15,294 nucleotides of DNA from CAIJMU01 sp035531315. GTDB taxonomy: Bacteria; Spirochaetota; Spirochaetia; Treponematales; Rectinemataceae. Within the stretch, counting starts at the first letter, position 1; the number at the start of each line of letters is the position of its first letter. The notes under the pieces were generated by a model that did not search any database, had not been told where the DNA came from, and saw only the letters and a program-made list of their open reading frames with translations. This document shows positions 1-7,276 of this stretch, piece after piece. The translations under genes were made by a program, and so were the position numbers. The stretch is taken from NCBI GenBank assembly GCA_035531315.1, contig DATKTD010000113.1:1-15294 (forward strand), read 5' to 3'.

Positions 1-35
1 CCCACTGTAGATCGGTCGCCGTGAGACAATCCCGC

Positions 36-64
36 TTGCAAAAGCCGCCTCGTTTCGATAATAT
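36..64 (+). promoter_or_regulatory. Possible promoter upstream of secG
   Basis: A TTGCAA hexamer (36-41) is followed by the overlapping -10-like strings GATAAT (57-62, 15-nt spacer) and TAATAT (59-64, 17-nt spacer). It lies about 75 nt upstream of the secG start. No reading frame in 1-138 looks like the tail of a recognisable gene: all three plus frames either stop within the first 24 nt or run on as a shadow of secG. The call rests on hexamer resemblance only. secG could equally be co-transcribed from upstream, where tpiA sits in T. pallidum. Confidence 0.3.
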
Positions 65-138
65 GCCCTGCCGTTGCTGTCGGGCCGTGCTGTTGTCGGG
101 CCTTGAGGCTGTATCGTCCGGAAGAGCTGGAGTAACCC

Positions 139-558
139 ATGGGAATTTTGAGCATTTTTCTCCTTATCATCTTCGTCATCGTCTCGTTGCTTCTCGTTTT
201 CATGGTGGTCATCCAGAACGAGGCCGCCGACGGTCTTGGCGGGATCTTCGCCGGTTCGAGCAATACCGCCTTCGGTTCGAGATCGAGCAATGTCATGCAG
301 CGTTTCACCTACGTGCTGGGCGCCCTGTTCTTCGTATGCGCCTTCTCCTTAGCCCTCCTCGATAAGGGTTCGACGGGCAACGTCGAAGCCGCCGCCCTCA
401 AGAACGCTCCGGCCCAAACCAGTTCTTCCGAATGGTGGAAGAATACGGGAACGCAGGCCGCTCCCGCGCCTGCCGGCACCGCGCCCGCGACTCCCCAGCC
501 CTCGACGGCCCCTGCCCCTGCCATCCCTAGTCCGCCCGCTTCGGGGAGCGGTAATTAA
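139..558 (+). CDS. secG: SecG, preprotein translocase subunit
   Basis: SecG is the small auxiliary subunit of the SecYEG protein-export channel in the inner membrane. The 139-residue product has the family's two-helix layout. A hydrophobic segment at about residues 3-24 is followed by a loop with the typical 'VVIQNEAADGLGGIFAGSSNTAFGSR' region (split here only for description: VVIQNE, then GLGGIF, then NTAFGSR). A second helix lies at about 55-74. The ATG at 139 is preceded by GGAG (129-132) with 6-nt spacing. Beyond residue 85 the protein has a long Ala/Pro/Thr/Ser-rich tail, which makes it longer than a minimal SecG of 70-110 residues. With the usual topology the tail would be periplasmic. 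An intrinsic terminator follows, so it is transcriptionally separate from the ATPase operon. Confidence 0.93.
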   Translation: MGILSIFLLIIFVIVSLLLVFMVVIQNEAADGLGGIFAGSSNTAFGSRSSNVMQRFTYVLGALFFVCAFSLALLDKGSTGNVEAAALKNAPAQTSSSEWWKNTGTQAAPAPAGTAPATPQPSTAPAPAIPSPPASGSGN

Positions 559-584
559 ATTCTATCCGCCCGCCTTGATCCTCG

Positions 585-614
585 AAGGAGCCGGCTTATC
601 CGGCTCCTTTTTTT
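585..614 (+). terminator. Rho-independent terminator after secG
   Basis: A perfect 10-bp stem (585-594 with 600-609) encloses the 5-nt loop CTTAT and runs directly into seven T residues (608-614). It lies 27 nt after the secG stop and is the only textbook intrinsic terminator in the window. It insulates the ATPase operon from secG transcription. Confidence 0.93.
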
Positions 615-742
615 GATATTGCATTATTCCTGTAATTGAAGAAAAATAGTCTGCCAATCGATGAATTGGGTCTCGACAGTTTGCGATTCTTGGGGAATTC
701 TATCTTTCCTCGATCAGAAACATCGAATATGCGGGGGCTTCA
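615..742 (+). promoter_or_regulatory. AT-rich leader, probable promoter of the ATPase operon
   Basis: This stretch between the secG terminator and the first ATPase gene is clearly richer in A and T than anything else in the window, as expected for a promoter region. No clean -35/-10 pair stands out. TCGACA (673-678) and TTGCGA (681-686) resemble -35 boxes but have no good -10 at normal spacing. TTGCAT (619-624) with AAAAAT (642-647) has a 17-nt spacer but matches weakly. The ribosome site next to the start is only a G run (733-737), not a canonical GGAGG. Confidence 0.45.
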
Positions 743-1054
743 ATGTTAGCAAAGGACCAGGATCTCCTCGACAAACTGTTTGACGTCGAGAGTAAGGCCG
801 AATCGCTCGTGGCCGATGCGCGGAAGGAAGCGGATAGCAAGATCGCTGCCGCCAAAGAAAAGGCGGAGGCGGATGTCGCCTCGGCCTACGAGGCCGCCGT
901 CAAGGAAGCGAACGCGAGGAAGGCCGCCGCCTCAGCCTCCGCGGTCGCGGAATATGAGAGCGCCGTGGCCTCGTTCAAGAGTTCCCTCGACGCGACGCGG
1001 ATGGACGAAGCCGCTTTCAAGGCGGCTTGCGAAGCCGCCCTCGCGAAGAAGTAA
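743..1054 (+). CDS. V/A-type ATPase peripheral stalk subunit, G/H-like
   Basis: This 103-residue, Ala-, Glu- and Lys-rich protein is almost one continuous heptad-like helix (about residues 5-100) without Pro or Gly breaks. In A/V-type ATPases a peptide of this size and composition (subunit G, or AhaH in archaea) pairs with subunit E to form the peripheral stalk that stops the A3B3 head from turning with the rotor. Its position as first gene of the operon fits, since archaeal operons often start with H, and a separate E gene is present further on. It ends with TAA one base before the start of subunit C. Coiled coils this simple cannot be assigned by sequence alone, so the call leans on context. 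Confidence 0.75.
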   Translation: MLAKDQDLLDKLFDVESKAESLVADARKEADSKIAAAKEKAEADVASAYEAAVKEANARKAAASASAVAEYESAVASFKSSLDATRMDEAAFKAACEAALAKK

Positions 1055-1055
1055 G

Positions 1056-2066
1056 ATGGCAGCGAGTTTTCGGCCACAATACACCTACGCCAGGGTCCTC
1101 GGTTCGGTTGCCCGGTTCCGGCTCGGCTCTCGCGCCGCGCAGCTTGCGAAGGGTGGACGCGTCGCCGAGGTCTGGAAGAGTCTCTTCGACGAGACGGCGC
1201 CCCAGCTCCCGGAGCGTCTCCTCGTGTCCGCGGCCGAAAGGCGACTCGAGGAAGAGGCCCAGCGCGATTTCATTTCGCTCGGCGGCCTCCTTTCCCGTCA
1301 CGAGGACTTCTTCAAGGCCCTTCTTCGCAAGGCGGAATACGGCTACGCAAAGCGTCTCGTCGTGGCCCTTCAGGCCGGCGAGCCTGCCGCTCCGAGCTCC
1401 GTTGAACTCCCCATCAGGTCTTCCCTTCAAGTCCAGGCCTGGCCCGACCGGGGCCAGATGTTCCAGGGCCGGAGATTCGGCTGGCTCGCCGAAGGGGATC
1501 GACACGATCCCGTCCTCGAAAAGAACAGGCTTGATCGTCAGTACTACAGCGAACTCGGCAGGGCGGCCTCGCGGCTTCCCGCAGAAATCAAGGGTAGCCT
1601 CCCTCGGGTTCTCCGGCGTGAGGTGGAGCTTGAGAACATAGTGTGGGCCCTCAGGCTCCGCCGCTATTACGGATTGGGCGCCGAGGAGATCAGGCCCTTC
1701 CTCATCGTTTTGGCCGGGGCCGATGCCACCTCCGCCGCAATGGACGCCCTCGGCCGTCATCCCGATTCCAAGGGAGATTGGTCGGGCTGGGAGTTCGAGG
1801 ATCTCGTCAACGAGTCCGCCAAAGAAGGGGAGGAGTGGCATCTCGATCTCAAACATGTCGAGGTGCAGGTCAGGCGAAGGATATTTGCCGACCTCTTGCG
1901 CTTCATGCATTCCGAGACTTCGAGCTTCGTTCCTCTCTACGCCTGGTACAGGATCAAGGAATACGAGATTGCCTCGATCTTCGGAGTTCTCGAGGGCATC
2001 CATCTGGAGGCCCCTGTCGAAGAGATAGCGGCCTTCGCGTCGCAGTACACGGGGGCCAGGGCATGA
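1056..2066 (+). CDS. atpC: V/A-type ATPase subunit C (AC39/d family)
   Basis: This 336-residue protein fits the length of the AC39/subunit d/subunit C family, a funnel-shaped collar that joins the D/F central stalk to the K ring. Recognisable are the N-terminal 'YTYARVLGSVARFRLGS' start and helical repeats with ENIVWALRLRRYYGL in the middle, matching the family's 'E..N...alR.r.yg...eei..fli' pattern. A C-terminal 'PLYAWYRIKEYEIASIF' with the usual YR.KE.E motif is also present. The ATG at 1056 follows the previous stop by one base, and no strong ribosome site is visible, so translational coupling is likely. The frame is open far upstream, but that part overlaps the G/H gene and is not family-like. 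It ends in an ATGA overlap with subunit I. Here it lies near the front of the operon rather than between E and F, as in many archaea. Confidence 0.9.
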   Translation: MAASFRPQYTYARVLGSVARFRLGSRAAQLAKGGRVAEVWKSLFDETAPQLPERLLVSAAERRLEEEAQRDFISLGGLLSRHEDFFKALLRKAEYGYAKRLVVALQAGEPAAPSSVELPIRSSLQVQAWPDRGQMFQGRRFGWLAEGDRHDPVLEKNRLDRQYYSELGRAASRLPAEIKGSLPRVLRREVELENIVWALRLRRYYGLGAEEIRPFLIVLAGADATSAAMDALGRHPDSKGDWSGWEFEDLVNESAKEGEEWHLDLKHVEVQVRRRIFADLLRFMHSETSSFVPLYAWYRIKEYEIASIFGVLEGIHLEAPVEEIAAFASQYTGARA

Positions 2067-4093
2067 GCATCCTTGCCATGAAAAAGGTGGAGCTCGTCGC
2101 CCTACGGCGCGACTACGACTCCATCCTCGAGATTCTCGGCAACGAGGGCTGTTTTCAGCTCGCCGCGCAGAAGGCCGAGAAGGGCGAAGGCGAGGCCGAG
2201 ACCCAGGGGAACAAGCCCGGTCGTCAGGCTCATTCGAGCCCCTATTCGTCGTCGCTCGACAAGGTCTATTCGATAAAGAGGACACTCGGTCTCGATTTTC
2301 CCGAAAACATGCCCGCCGGCACGCGCATGCCCGGTCCCGCCGAGGAAGATGGCCTTGCGAAGCTGTGGGCGAGGGTCGAGGAGTTCGATGCAAAGCTCAA
2401 GGAAAATCGCGAGAGGATCGGCTGGACGACGAACGCCCTCGAGGAGGCCAAGGCCTTCGCGGGGCTCAACATGCCCTGGAATTCCCTCGGCGACCTTTCT
2501 TTTCTCGGAATACGGATCGGTCAGCTCAATGCCGCCAGCGCCGTCGACATAGATAAGAGGCTGGGGACGAAGGCGATGATCTTCCCCGTGGACGGGAAGA
2601 ACCTGGTTGTCGCCATCGCCACGAAGAGCGGACGCTTCGTTCTAGACACGGAACTCTCAAAGGCCGGCTTCATTCCCAAGACCTTCCCCGCCGATTTCAG
2701 CGGCGTGCCCCTCGAAGTGCCCTCGGCCCTCGAGAAGGAACTCGACCAGCTCGAGAGCGTCTCTGTCGACCTCGAGGCCAGGCGCAAGGTTCTAAAAGAA
2801 GAGCTGGCCTCCACCTGGCAGTCCCTCGCCGCTTCGTTCGCTGTGGCCGATACCATCGAGACCGTCAAGTCCGGCCTATTCGGTTCGGAGCAGAGCCTCC
2901 GCTTGGTCGGATGGATGCCCAAGGAGAGGATCGCCGCTATCGCCGCGGCCCTTCGCGCCGCGACGGGCGACCGGATCGCCTTCCGGGCCTTCGCCCCCCG
3001 CGAGGTCGAGAGCGTCAGGTCGGGCGAAGAGGAAGTTCCCGTCCTGATGAAGAAACGCTTTTTCTTCAAGAACTTCGAGCGGATGGTCAATTCCTACATG
3101 GTGCCGACCTACGGCAGCGTGGATCCGACCCCCTTCGTCGCCGTCTTCTTCACCTTCCTCTTTTCGGTCATGTTCGGCGACGTCGGACAGGGTTTCGTGA
3201 TCCTCTTCGCGGGTATCGCCCTCCAGTTCGAATGGATCAAGGCCCTCAAAAAATGGAAGATTTTCGCCCCCATCGTCATCGCCGCGGGGACGGGTTCGAT
3301 GATCATGGGCCTGCTGACGGGCTCCTTCTTCTCCAGCGAAAAGGCACTCGAACCCCTCGAGAAGCTGCTCACGCAGTTTTTCCTCGGGCACGAGCAGGAG
3401 CGCTTCCTCAATCTCCTTCCCGGTCCCGACACCATCGGCACCATCATGGTGTTTTTCGGCTTCACCCTCGTGATCGGCGTCTTCATCAATTCACTGGGCC
3501 TGATCTTCAACATCGTGGAGAATATCAAGAAGGGGAGGCTCGGCCACGCGATTTTCCAGAAGACCGGTCTCTGCGGGGCCTTCTTTCTCTGGTGGTCCAT
3601 CGGCATAGCCGTCCGCGTCCTCATCAAGAGCTCCTTCGGACTCGGCTGGTGGGATGCCGTGGCGCTCGGCCTTCCGGTCCTCCTCCTCATCTTCGAGGAT
3701 CAGCTCGCGGCCCTCGTCGACGGGCATCATTACCACAGCGATGACGGATTGTTCGTCAACATAATCAAGGCGCTGGTCATCGTCATCGAGACCTTCTCCT
3801 ATTACTTCTCGGTCACGCTTTCCTTCCTCCGCGTCGGCGCCTTCGCGCTATCGCATGTGGTCCTCTCCTACGTGACCTTCAAAATGGGCGACATGGTCAA
3901 CAACGGCACGCCTTTGGGCTTCTTCCTGGAGGCCGTGATCGTCGTGTTGTTCAACGTCATCATCCTCGTGCTGGAAGGCATGGTCGTCGCCATCCAGGTC
4001 GTCCGTCTTCAGTACTACGAGTTCCTTTCCAAGTTCGTCATTGAACCGGGGACGCTCTTCGCCCCCTTCAGATTCAACCTGTCCAAGGAGTAA
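2063..4093 (+). CDS. atpI: V/A-type ATPase subunit I (a-subunit, ion-path stator)
   Basis: Subunit I is the membrane stator that forms the two ion half-channels against the K ring. It has 676 residues, normal for the family. Residues 1 to about 330 form the hydrophilic arm, with coiled-coil stretches around 95-125 and 215-255. About 340-676 is the multi-helix membrane part. Family landmarks are PTYGSVDPTPF (D354 in it), FGDVGQG (371-377), SFLRVGAFALSH with the probable channel arginine R590 and H598, and EGMVVAIQVVRLQYYEF with E638 and R648. The start overlaps the stop of subunit C (ATGA), and AAGGAG for the next gene lies in its last codons. Residues about 38-65 form a polar Gly/Glu/Ser-rich stretch whose DNA holds a small perfect hairpin (2227-2240), which may be a lineage-specific insertion. 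Confidence 0.95.
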   Translation: MSILAMKKVELVALRRDYDSILEILGNEGCFQLAAQKAEKGEGEAETQGNKPGRQAHSSPYSSSLDKVYSIKRTLGLDFPENMPAGTRMPGPAEEDGLAKLWARVEEFDAKLKENRERIGWTTNALEEAKAFAGLNMPWNSLGDLSFLGIRIGQLNAASAVDIDKRLGTKAMIFPVDGKNLVVAIATKSGRFVLDTELSKAGFIPKTFPADFSGVPLEVPSALEKELDQLESVSVDLEARRKVLKEELASTWQSLAASFAVADTIETVKSGLFGSEQSLRLVGWMPKERIAAIAAALRAATGDRIAFRAFAPREVESVRSGEEEVPVLMKKRFFFKNFERMVNSYMVPTYGSVDPTPFVAVFFTFLFSVMFGDVGQGFVILFAGIALQFEWIKALKKWKIFAPIVIAAGTGSMIMGLLTGSFFSSEKALEPLEKLLTQFFLGHEQERFLNLLPGPDTIGTIMVFFGFTLVIGVFINSLGLIFNIVENIKKGRLGHAIFQKTGLCGAFFLWWSIGIAVRVLIKSSFGLGWWDAVALGLPVLLLIFEDQLAALVDGHHYHSDDGLFVNIIKALVIVIETFSYYFSVTLSFLRVGAFALSHVVLSYVTFKMGDMVNNGTPLGFFLEAVIVVLFNVIILVLEGMVVAIQVVRLQYYEFLSKFVIEPGTLFAPFRFNLSKE

Positions 4094-4096
4094 GTC

Positions 4097-4399
4097 GTGA
4101 ACAAGCGCATCGCTCTCGCAGCCCTTCTCGTCGTCGGAACCGTCATTGCGGCCACGGCCCAGACCGCCGGCGCCGCCCCGGCCCTCACCCTCCAGAGTCT
4201 CAAGTACATCGGCGCAGGCTTGGCCGTCGGCCTCGCCTGCATCGGCGGCGGCATCGCGGTCGGCGGCGTCGGCGGGGCGGCCATGGGCGCCATCGCCGAG
4301 GATGCCAGCCTCTCCGGAAAGGCCCTTCCCTTCCTCGGACTCGCGGAAGGAGTCTGCCTCTGGGGCTTCCTCGTCGCCATTCTCTGCCTGACGATGTAA
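4097..4399 (+). CDS. atpK: V/A-type ATPase subunit K (c-ring proteolipid)
   Basis: This is the rotor ring subunit that carries the translocated ion. The 100-residue product has one helical hairpin, so it is the single-hairpin form rather than the duplicated four-helix form of Enterococcus NtpK. Residues 4-25 look like a signal sequence ending in small residues (ATAQTAGAA), which may be cleaved. Helix 1 is about 38-66, a Gly-rich packing helix, and helix 2 about 75-99. The ion-binding carboxylate is E84 in LAEG. The following residues are G85 and V86, where Na+-binding V-type rings have Thr/Gln, and helix 1 has no Gln, so proton coupling is my inference. It starts with GTG three bases after subunit I, with a perfect AAGGAG (4085-4090) at 6-nt spacing. 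That suits high expression of a multi-copy subunit. Three Cys in the helices (48, 87, 97) are unusual. Confidence 0.93.
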   Translation: MNKRIALAALLVVGTVIAATAQTAGAAPALTLQSLKYIGAGLAVGLACIGGGIAVGGVGGAAMGAIAEDASLSGKALPFLGLAEGVCLWGFLVAILCLTM

Positions 4400-4400
4400 C

Positions 4401-4721
4401 GTGGCCGGGATCTTCGTCATCGCCGAGGAGGAGATCGTCCTCGCCTTCCGTATGGCAGGCGTCGACGGTCGAAGCGTCTCGGGCCGCGAGGAGGCCCTAG
4501 AAGCCTTCCGCAAGGCTACCGGCGAACTCGTCGGCGGCCGAACCCTCAAGGTCCTCGTGCTCACCGAGGAGGTCTCCGATCTCCTCGAGGAGGAGGTGAA
4601 GGCCTGGCAGCTGTCAGGAGCCTATCCTCTCGTCGTCGAGGTTCCGAGTCAGGGGGAGCGTGCGGCTTCGAGAAAGAGCATCGTCGACGCCGTTCGCGAG
4701 GCCGTCGGCGTGATGATTTAG
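4401..4721 (+). CDS. atpF: V/A-type ATPase subunit F (central stalk)
   Basis: This 106-residue protein matches the small Rossmann-like ATP-synt_F family. It opens with a beta strand (IFVIAEEEIVLAFRMAGVDG, equal to the family's 'i.viGd.d.v.gFrlaG'). EEVSDLLEEEV follows in the middle, then YPLVVEVPSQG, the typical 'P.ivEIPs..g' motif. It ends with a helix (SIVDAVREAVG) that docks on subunit D. Together with D it makes the rotor shaft. The GTG start lies one base after the stop of subunit K, with no clear ribosome site, so coupling to K translation is likely. Some annotations call this subunit NtpG. The 183-nt structured spacer follows it. Confidence 0.93.
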   Translation: MAGIFVIAEEEIVLAFRMAGVDGRSVSGREEALEAFRKATGELVGGRTLKVLVLTEEVSDLLEEEVKAWQLSGAYPLVVEVPSQGERAASRKSIVDAVREAVGVMI

Positions 4722-4904
4722 GATCTTGTTTTATCGCGGCGCGGGTTGCGATCCGCGCCGGCAAAGGTCGGGATTGTTTGGCGATGCGCGCTTCCCGACC
4801 AGGGCGAAATCGCCGGCTTCGTCGCCGGCCTTATCGCGAAGGCGAGGTCGCACAGGCGACCCAACCGAGGCCCCTGACCGGGGCGCGCATTACCAGGAGC
4901 AGGC
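4722..4904 (+). other. Structured 183-nt spacer inside the ATPase operon
   Basis: This is the only sizeable gap between the nine ATPase genes, and I see no gene in it. It holds a row of perfect inverted repeats: 4737-4744 with 4753-4760 (8 bp, 8-nt loop); 4766-4773 with 4793-4800 (8 bp, 19-nt loop); GCCGGC 4812-4817 with 4824-4829 (6 bp, loop TTCGTC); GGTCGC 4846-4851 with GCGACC 4856-4861 (6 bp, loop ACAG); and GCCCC 4870-4874 with GGGGC 4880-4884. None is followed by a T run, so they are not classical terminators. AGGAG (4895-4899) then serves the E start. The arrangement suits an RNA processing, attenuation or stability element separating C-I-K-F from E-A-B-D, or insertion of palindromic repeats. 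Confidence 0.6.
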
Positions 4905-5513
4905 ATGGAAGAGATCGGAAACACCGAGGCGATACAGAAGGAAATCCTCGAAGAGGCCCGCAAGGCCGCGGAGAAGGTCCTTCGAGATGCCGAAGAAGAA
5001 GTGGCATTCGCGACGTCGCAGGCCGTCGAGAGGGTCAAGACCGCGAAGGACGGGGTCGCGAAGGCGGCGGACTCGTGGATCGCGCGTAACCGCGCCGAAA
5101 TGCTCGCGCGCGTCCCCCTCGAGAAGATCAGGTACAGGACCGGCCTCGTCGACGGCCGCGTCCGCAAGGCTCTCTCGGACTGGTTCGGGAGCATGGGCGA
5201 GGATCGCGTCGCGGCTCTATTGGAAGAGCACATGAAGGCCAGCGCCCCCGTTTTCAACGGCCGGGCGGTTAGCCTCCGCTATCGCGGCCTTTCCAAGACC
5301 AGGGCGGTCGCGCTCGCGAAGTCGGCCCTGAGCGTACCCGAACCGGGCGAGGCGATGGAGGATCCCAAGCTCCCCGCCACCGGACTCGTCGTCCATTCGG
5401 TCGACGGAAAACTGACCCTCAGGGCGACCATGGATCTCGTCGAATCGGACCTGCTAGACAGGCAGCGCGGCGAGCTTTCCCGCGCCCTCTGCGCGGAGGC
5501 GCTCAAAGAATGA
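4905..5513 (+). CDS. atpE: V/A-type ATPase subunit E (peripheral stalk)
   Basis: This 202-residue protein has the two-part layout of subunit E. An N-terminal charged coiled coil (about residues 5-70, with EILEEARKAAEKVLRDAEEEV) pairs with the G/H peptide. A globular C-terminal half binds the top of the A3B3 head. The end follows the family pattern: GLVVHSVDGKLTLRATMDLVESDLLDRQRGEL, corresponding to 'GG.vv...dG.i.vdnTle.rl......l'. The ATG at 4905 has AGGAG (4895-4899) at 5-nt spacing. It overlaps the A gene by ATGA. Sequence conservation is low in this family, so the call combines layout, length and operon position. It is the first gene after the structured spacer. Confidence 0.88.
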   Translation: MEEIGNTEAIQKEILEEARKAAEKVLRDAEEEVAFATSQAVERVKTAKDGVAKAADSWIARNRAEMLARVPLEKIRYRTGLVDGRVRKALSDWFGSMGEDRVAALLEEHMKASAPVFNGRAVSLRYRGLSKTRAVALAKSALSVPEPGEAMEDPKLPATGLVVHSVDGKLTLRATMDLVESDLLDRQRGELSRALCAEALKE

Positions 5514-7276
5514 TCAAAGGTCGCATAACCCGCGTCGCCGGTCCCGTCGTTCAGGCCGAGGGCCTGGGCGGCGCAGGTCTTTATGACGTCGTCGAAGTAG
5601 GAGATGCCCGCCTCGTCGGGGAGATCATCCGCATCGACAATCACGGCGCCACCATCCAGGTCTACGAGGAAAACACGGGCATGAGGCCCGGAGAGCCGGC
5701 CGTGTCCCTCGGCATGCCCCTCTCCGTCACCCTCGGCCCGGGCCTTCTCGGCACCATCTACGACGGCATGCAGCGCCCCCTCGACATGCTCAAGAAGAGC
5801 TCGGGCTCCTTCATCAAGTCGGGCGTTAAAGGCGATTCCCTCGACCTCGACAAGAAGTGGCCGACCAAGATCCTCGTCAAGGTGGGCGATAAAGTGGGAC
5901 CCGGCAGTCTGATCGCCGAGGTCCAGGAAACCCAGCTCACCAAACACAAGGTTCTCGTGCCCCCCACAACCAAGAAGGGGACCGTGATCAAGGTCCTTTC
6001 CGACGGGGACTACGATCTCAGGACGCCCATCGTCTTCACCGACGCTGGCGAGGAGCTTGGCCTCATGCATCATTGGCCGGTCCGTCTCCCGCGTCCGACC
6101 AACAGGCGCCTTCCCCCGACGGAGCCACTGATGACCGGTCTCCGCGTCATCGACATGCTCTTCCCCATCTCGAAGGGCGGCACCTCGGCTGTGCCGGGCG
6201 CCTTCGGCACCGGCAAGACCATGACGCAGCACGCGATCGCCAAGTATTGCGACGCGGACATCATCGTCTACGTTGGCTGCGGCGAGCGCGGCAACGAGAT
6301 GACCGAGGTTCTGACCGAGTTCCCCCACCTCGTCGACCCGAGGACCGGCCGCTCTATCATGGAACGGACCATCCTGATCGCCAATACATCGAACATGCCG
6401 GTCGCCGCCCGTGAGGTGTCGATCTACACGGGCATCACCCTCGCCGAGTACTACCGCGACATGGGCTACGACGTGGCCGTCATGGCCGACTCGACCTCAC
6501 GCTGGGCCGAGGCCCTTCGCGAGCTTTCGGGCCGTCTCGAGGAGATGCCCGCCGAGGAAGGTTTCCCCGCCTACCTCCCGACCCGCCTCGCCGAATTCTA
6601 CGAGCGCGGCGGCCGCGTCGAGACCCTATCCGGCAAGCCCGGCTCGGTCTCGATCATCGGCGCCGTGTCGCCCCCCGGTGGCGATTTCTCGGAGCCGGTC
6701 ACCCAGCATACCAAGCGCTTTATCAGGTGTTTCTGGGGTCTCGACAAGGACCTCGCCTACGCCCGGCACTATCCGGCCATCTCCTGGATCGACTCTTACT
6801 CGGAATATGTCGAGGAACTTCGGGAATGGTGGGACAAGGTAGACCCGAATTGGTCCGATCTTCGCGCTCGCACCATGGAGCTCCTCAAGCGCGAGCAGCG
6901 CCTGGAGCAGATCGTCCGCCTCATCGGCCCCGACGCATTGCCCGACGACCAACGCCTCATCCTGGTCTCGGCCGAGCTCATCAAGAACGGCTTCCTGCAG
7001 CAGAATTCCTTCGACGACATCGACAAGTACTGCACGCCGCAGAAGCAGATGCTCCTCCTCGAGGCCATCATGCAGTTCCACGACAAGGCGGAAAGCGCCA
7101 TCAAGGCGGGGGTTCCGCTCGCCAAGATTTCGGCCCTCCCGATCCGCGAGAAACTCACGCGAATCAAGAGCGAGGTGCCCAACGAGAAGCTCGAGGAAAT
7201 TCGCGCGGCCGTTCGCGAGATCGCCGTGCAGTTCGACGAGCTCCAGCGCCGCAAGGCGGGGGAGGAAGCCCGATGA
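5510..7276 (+). CDS. atpA: V/A-type ATPase catalytic subunit A
   Basis: This is the catalytic, ATP-binding subunit of the A3B3 head, with 588 residues (normal length). It begins with the beta-barrel domain (GRITRVAGPVVQAEG). The 'non-homologous region' specific to A subunits follows (about residues 115-190, including VPPTTKKGTVIKV). Then comes the nucleotide domain with P-loop GAFGTGKT (230-237, K236) and the catalytic glutamate E259 in GCGERGNE. SPPGGDFSEPVTQ and FWGLDKDLAYARHYPAISWIDSYSEY are strongly typical. The P-loop is GAFGTGKT instead of the commoner GPFGSGKT; all catalytic residues are kept. The start overlaps E and the stop overlaps B, both by ATGA. Enzymes of this class may run as ATP synthase or ion pump, and the sequence does not decide which. 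Confidence 0.97.
   Translation: MIKGRITRVAGPVVQAEGLGGAGLYDVVEVGDARLVGEIIRIDNHGATIQVYEENTGMRPGEPAVSLGMPLSVTLGPGLLGTIYDGMQRPLDMLKKSSGSFIKSGVKGDSLDLDKKWPTKILVKVGDKVGPGSLIAEVQETQLTKHKVLVPPTTKKGTVIKVLSDGDYDLRTPIVFTDAGEELGLMHHWPVRLPRPTNRRLPPTEPLMTGLRVIDMLFPISKGGTSAVPGAFGTGKTMTQHAIAKYCDADIIVYVGCGERGNEMTEVLTEFPHLVDPRTGRSIMERTILIANTSNMPVAAREVSIYTGITLAEYYRDMGYDVAVMADSTSRWAEALRELSGRLEEMPAEEGFPAYLPTRLAEFYERGGRVETLSGKPGSVSIIGAVSPPGGDFSEPVTQHTKRFIRCFWGLDKDLAYARHYPAISWIDSYSEYVEELREWWDKVDPNWSDLRARTMELLKREQRLEQIVRLIGPDALPDDQRLILVSAELIKNGFLQQNSFDDIDKYCTPQKQMLLLEAIMQFHDKAESAIKAGVPLAKISALPIREKLTRIKSEVPNEKLEEIRAAVREIAVQFDELQRRKAGEEAR

Noticed and set aside
21..365. Plus-strand frame upstream of and across secG
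   Set aside because: Arg/His-rich shadow of secG in another frame, with no ribosome site or motif.
780..1055. Extension of subunit C upstream to 780
   Set aside because: This part overlaps the G/H-like gene and is Arg/Pro-rich. The family-like sequence begins at the ATG at 1056.
1017..2393. Minus-strand frame of 458 codons opposite subunits C and I
   Set aside because: Antisense to two genes with clear family features; Arg/Pro-rich with no motif and no ribosome site of note.
4726..5235. A gene in the spacer before atpE
   Set aside because: The open frame is Arg-rich, lacks a ribosome site and continues out of frame through subunit E. The spacer is better explained by inverted repeats.
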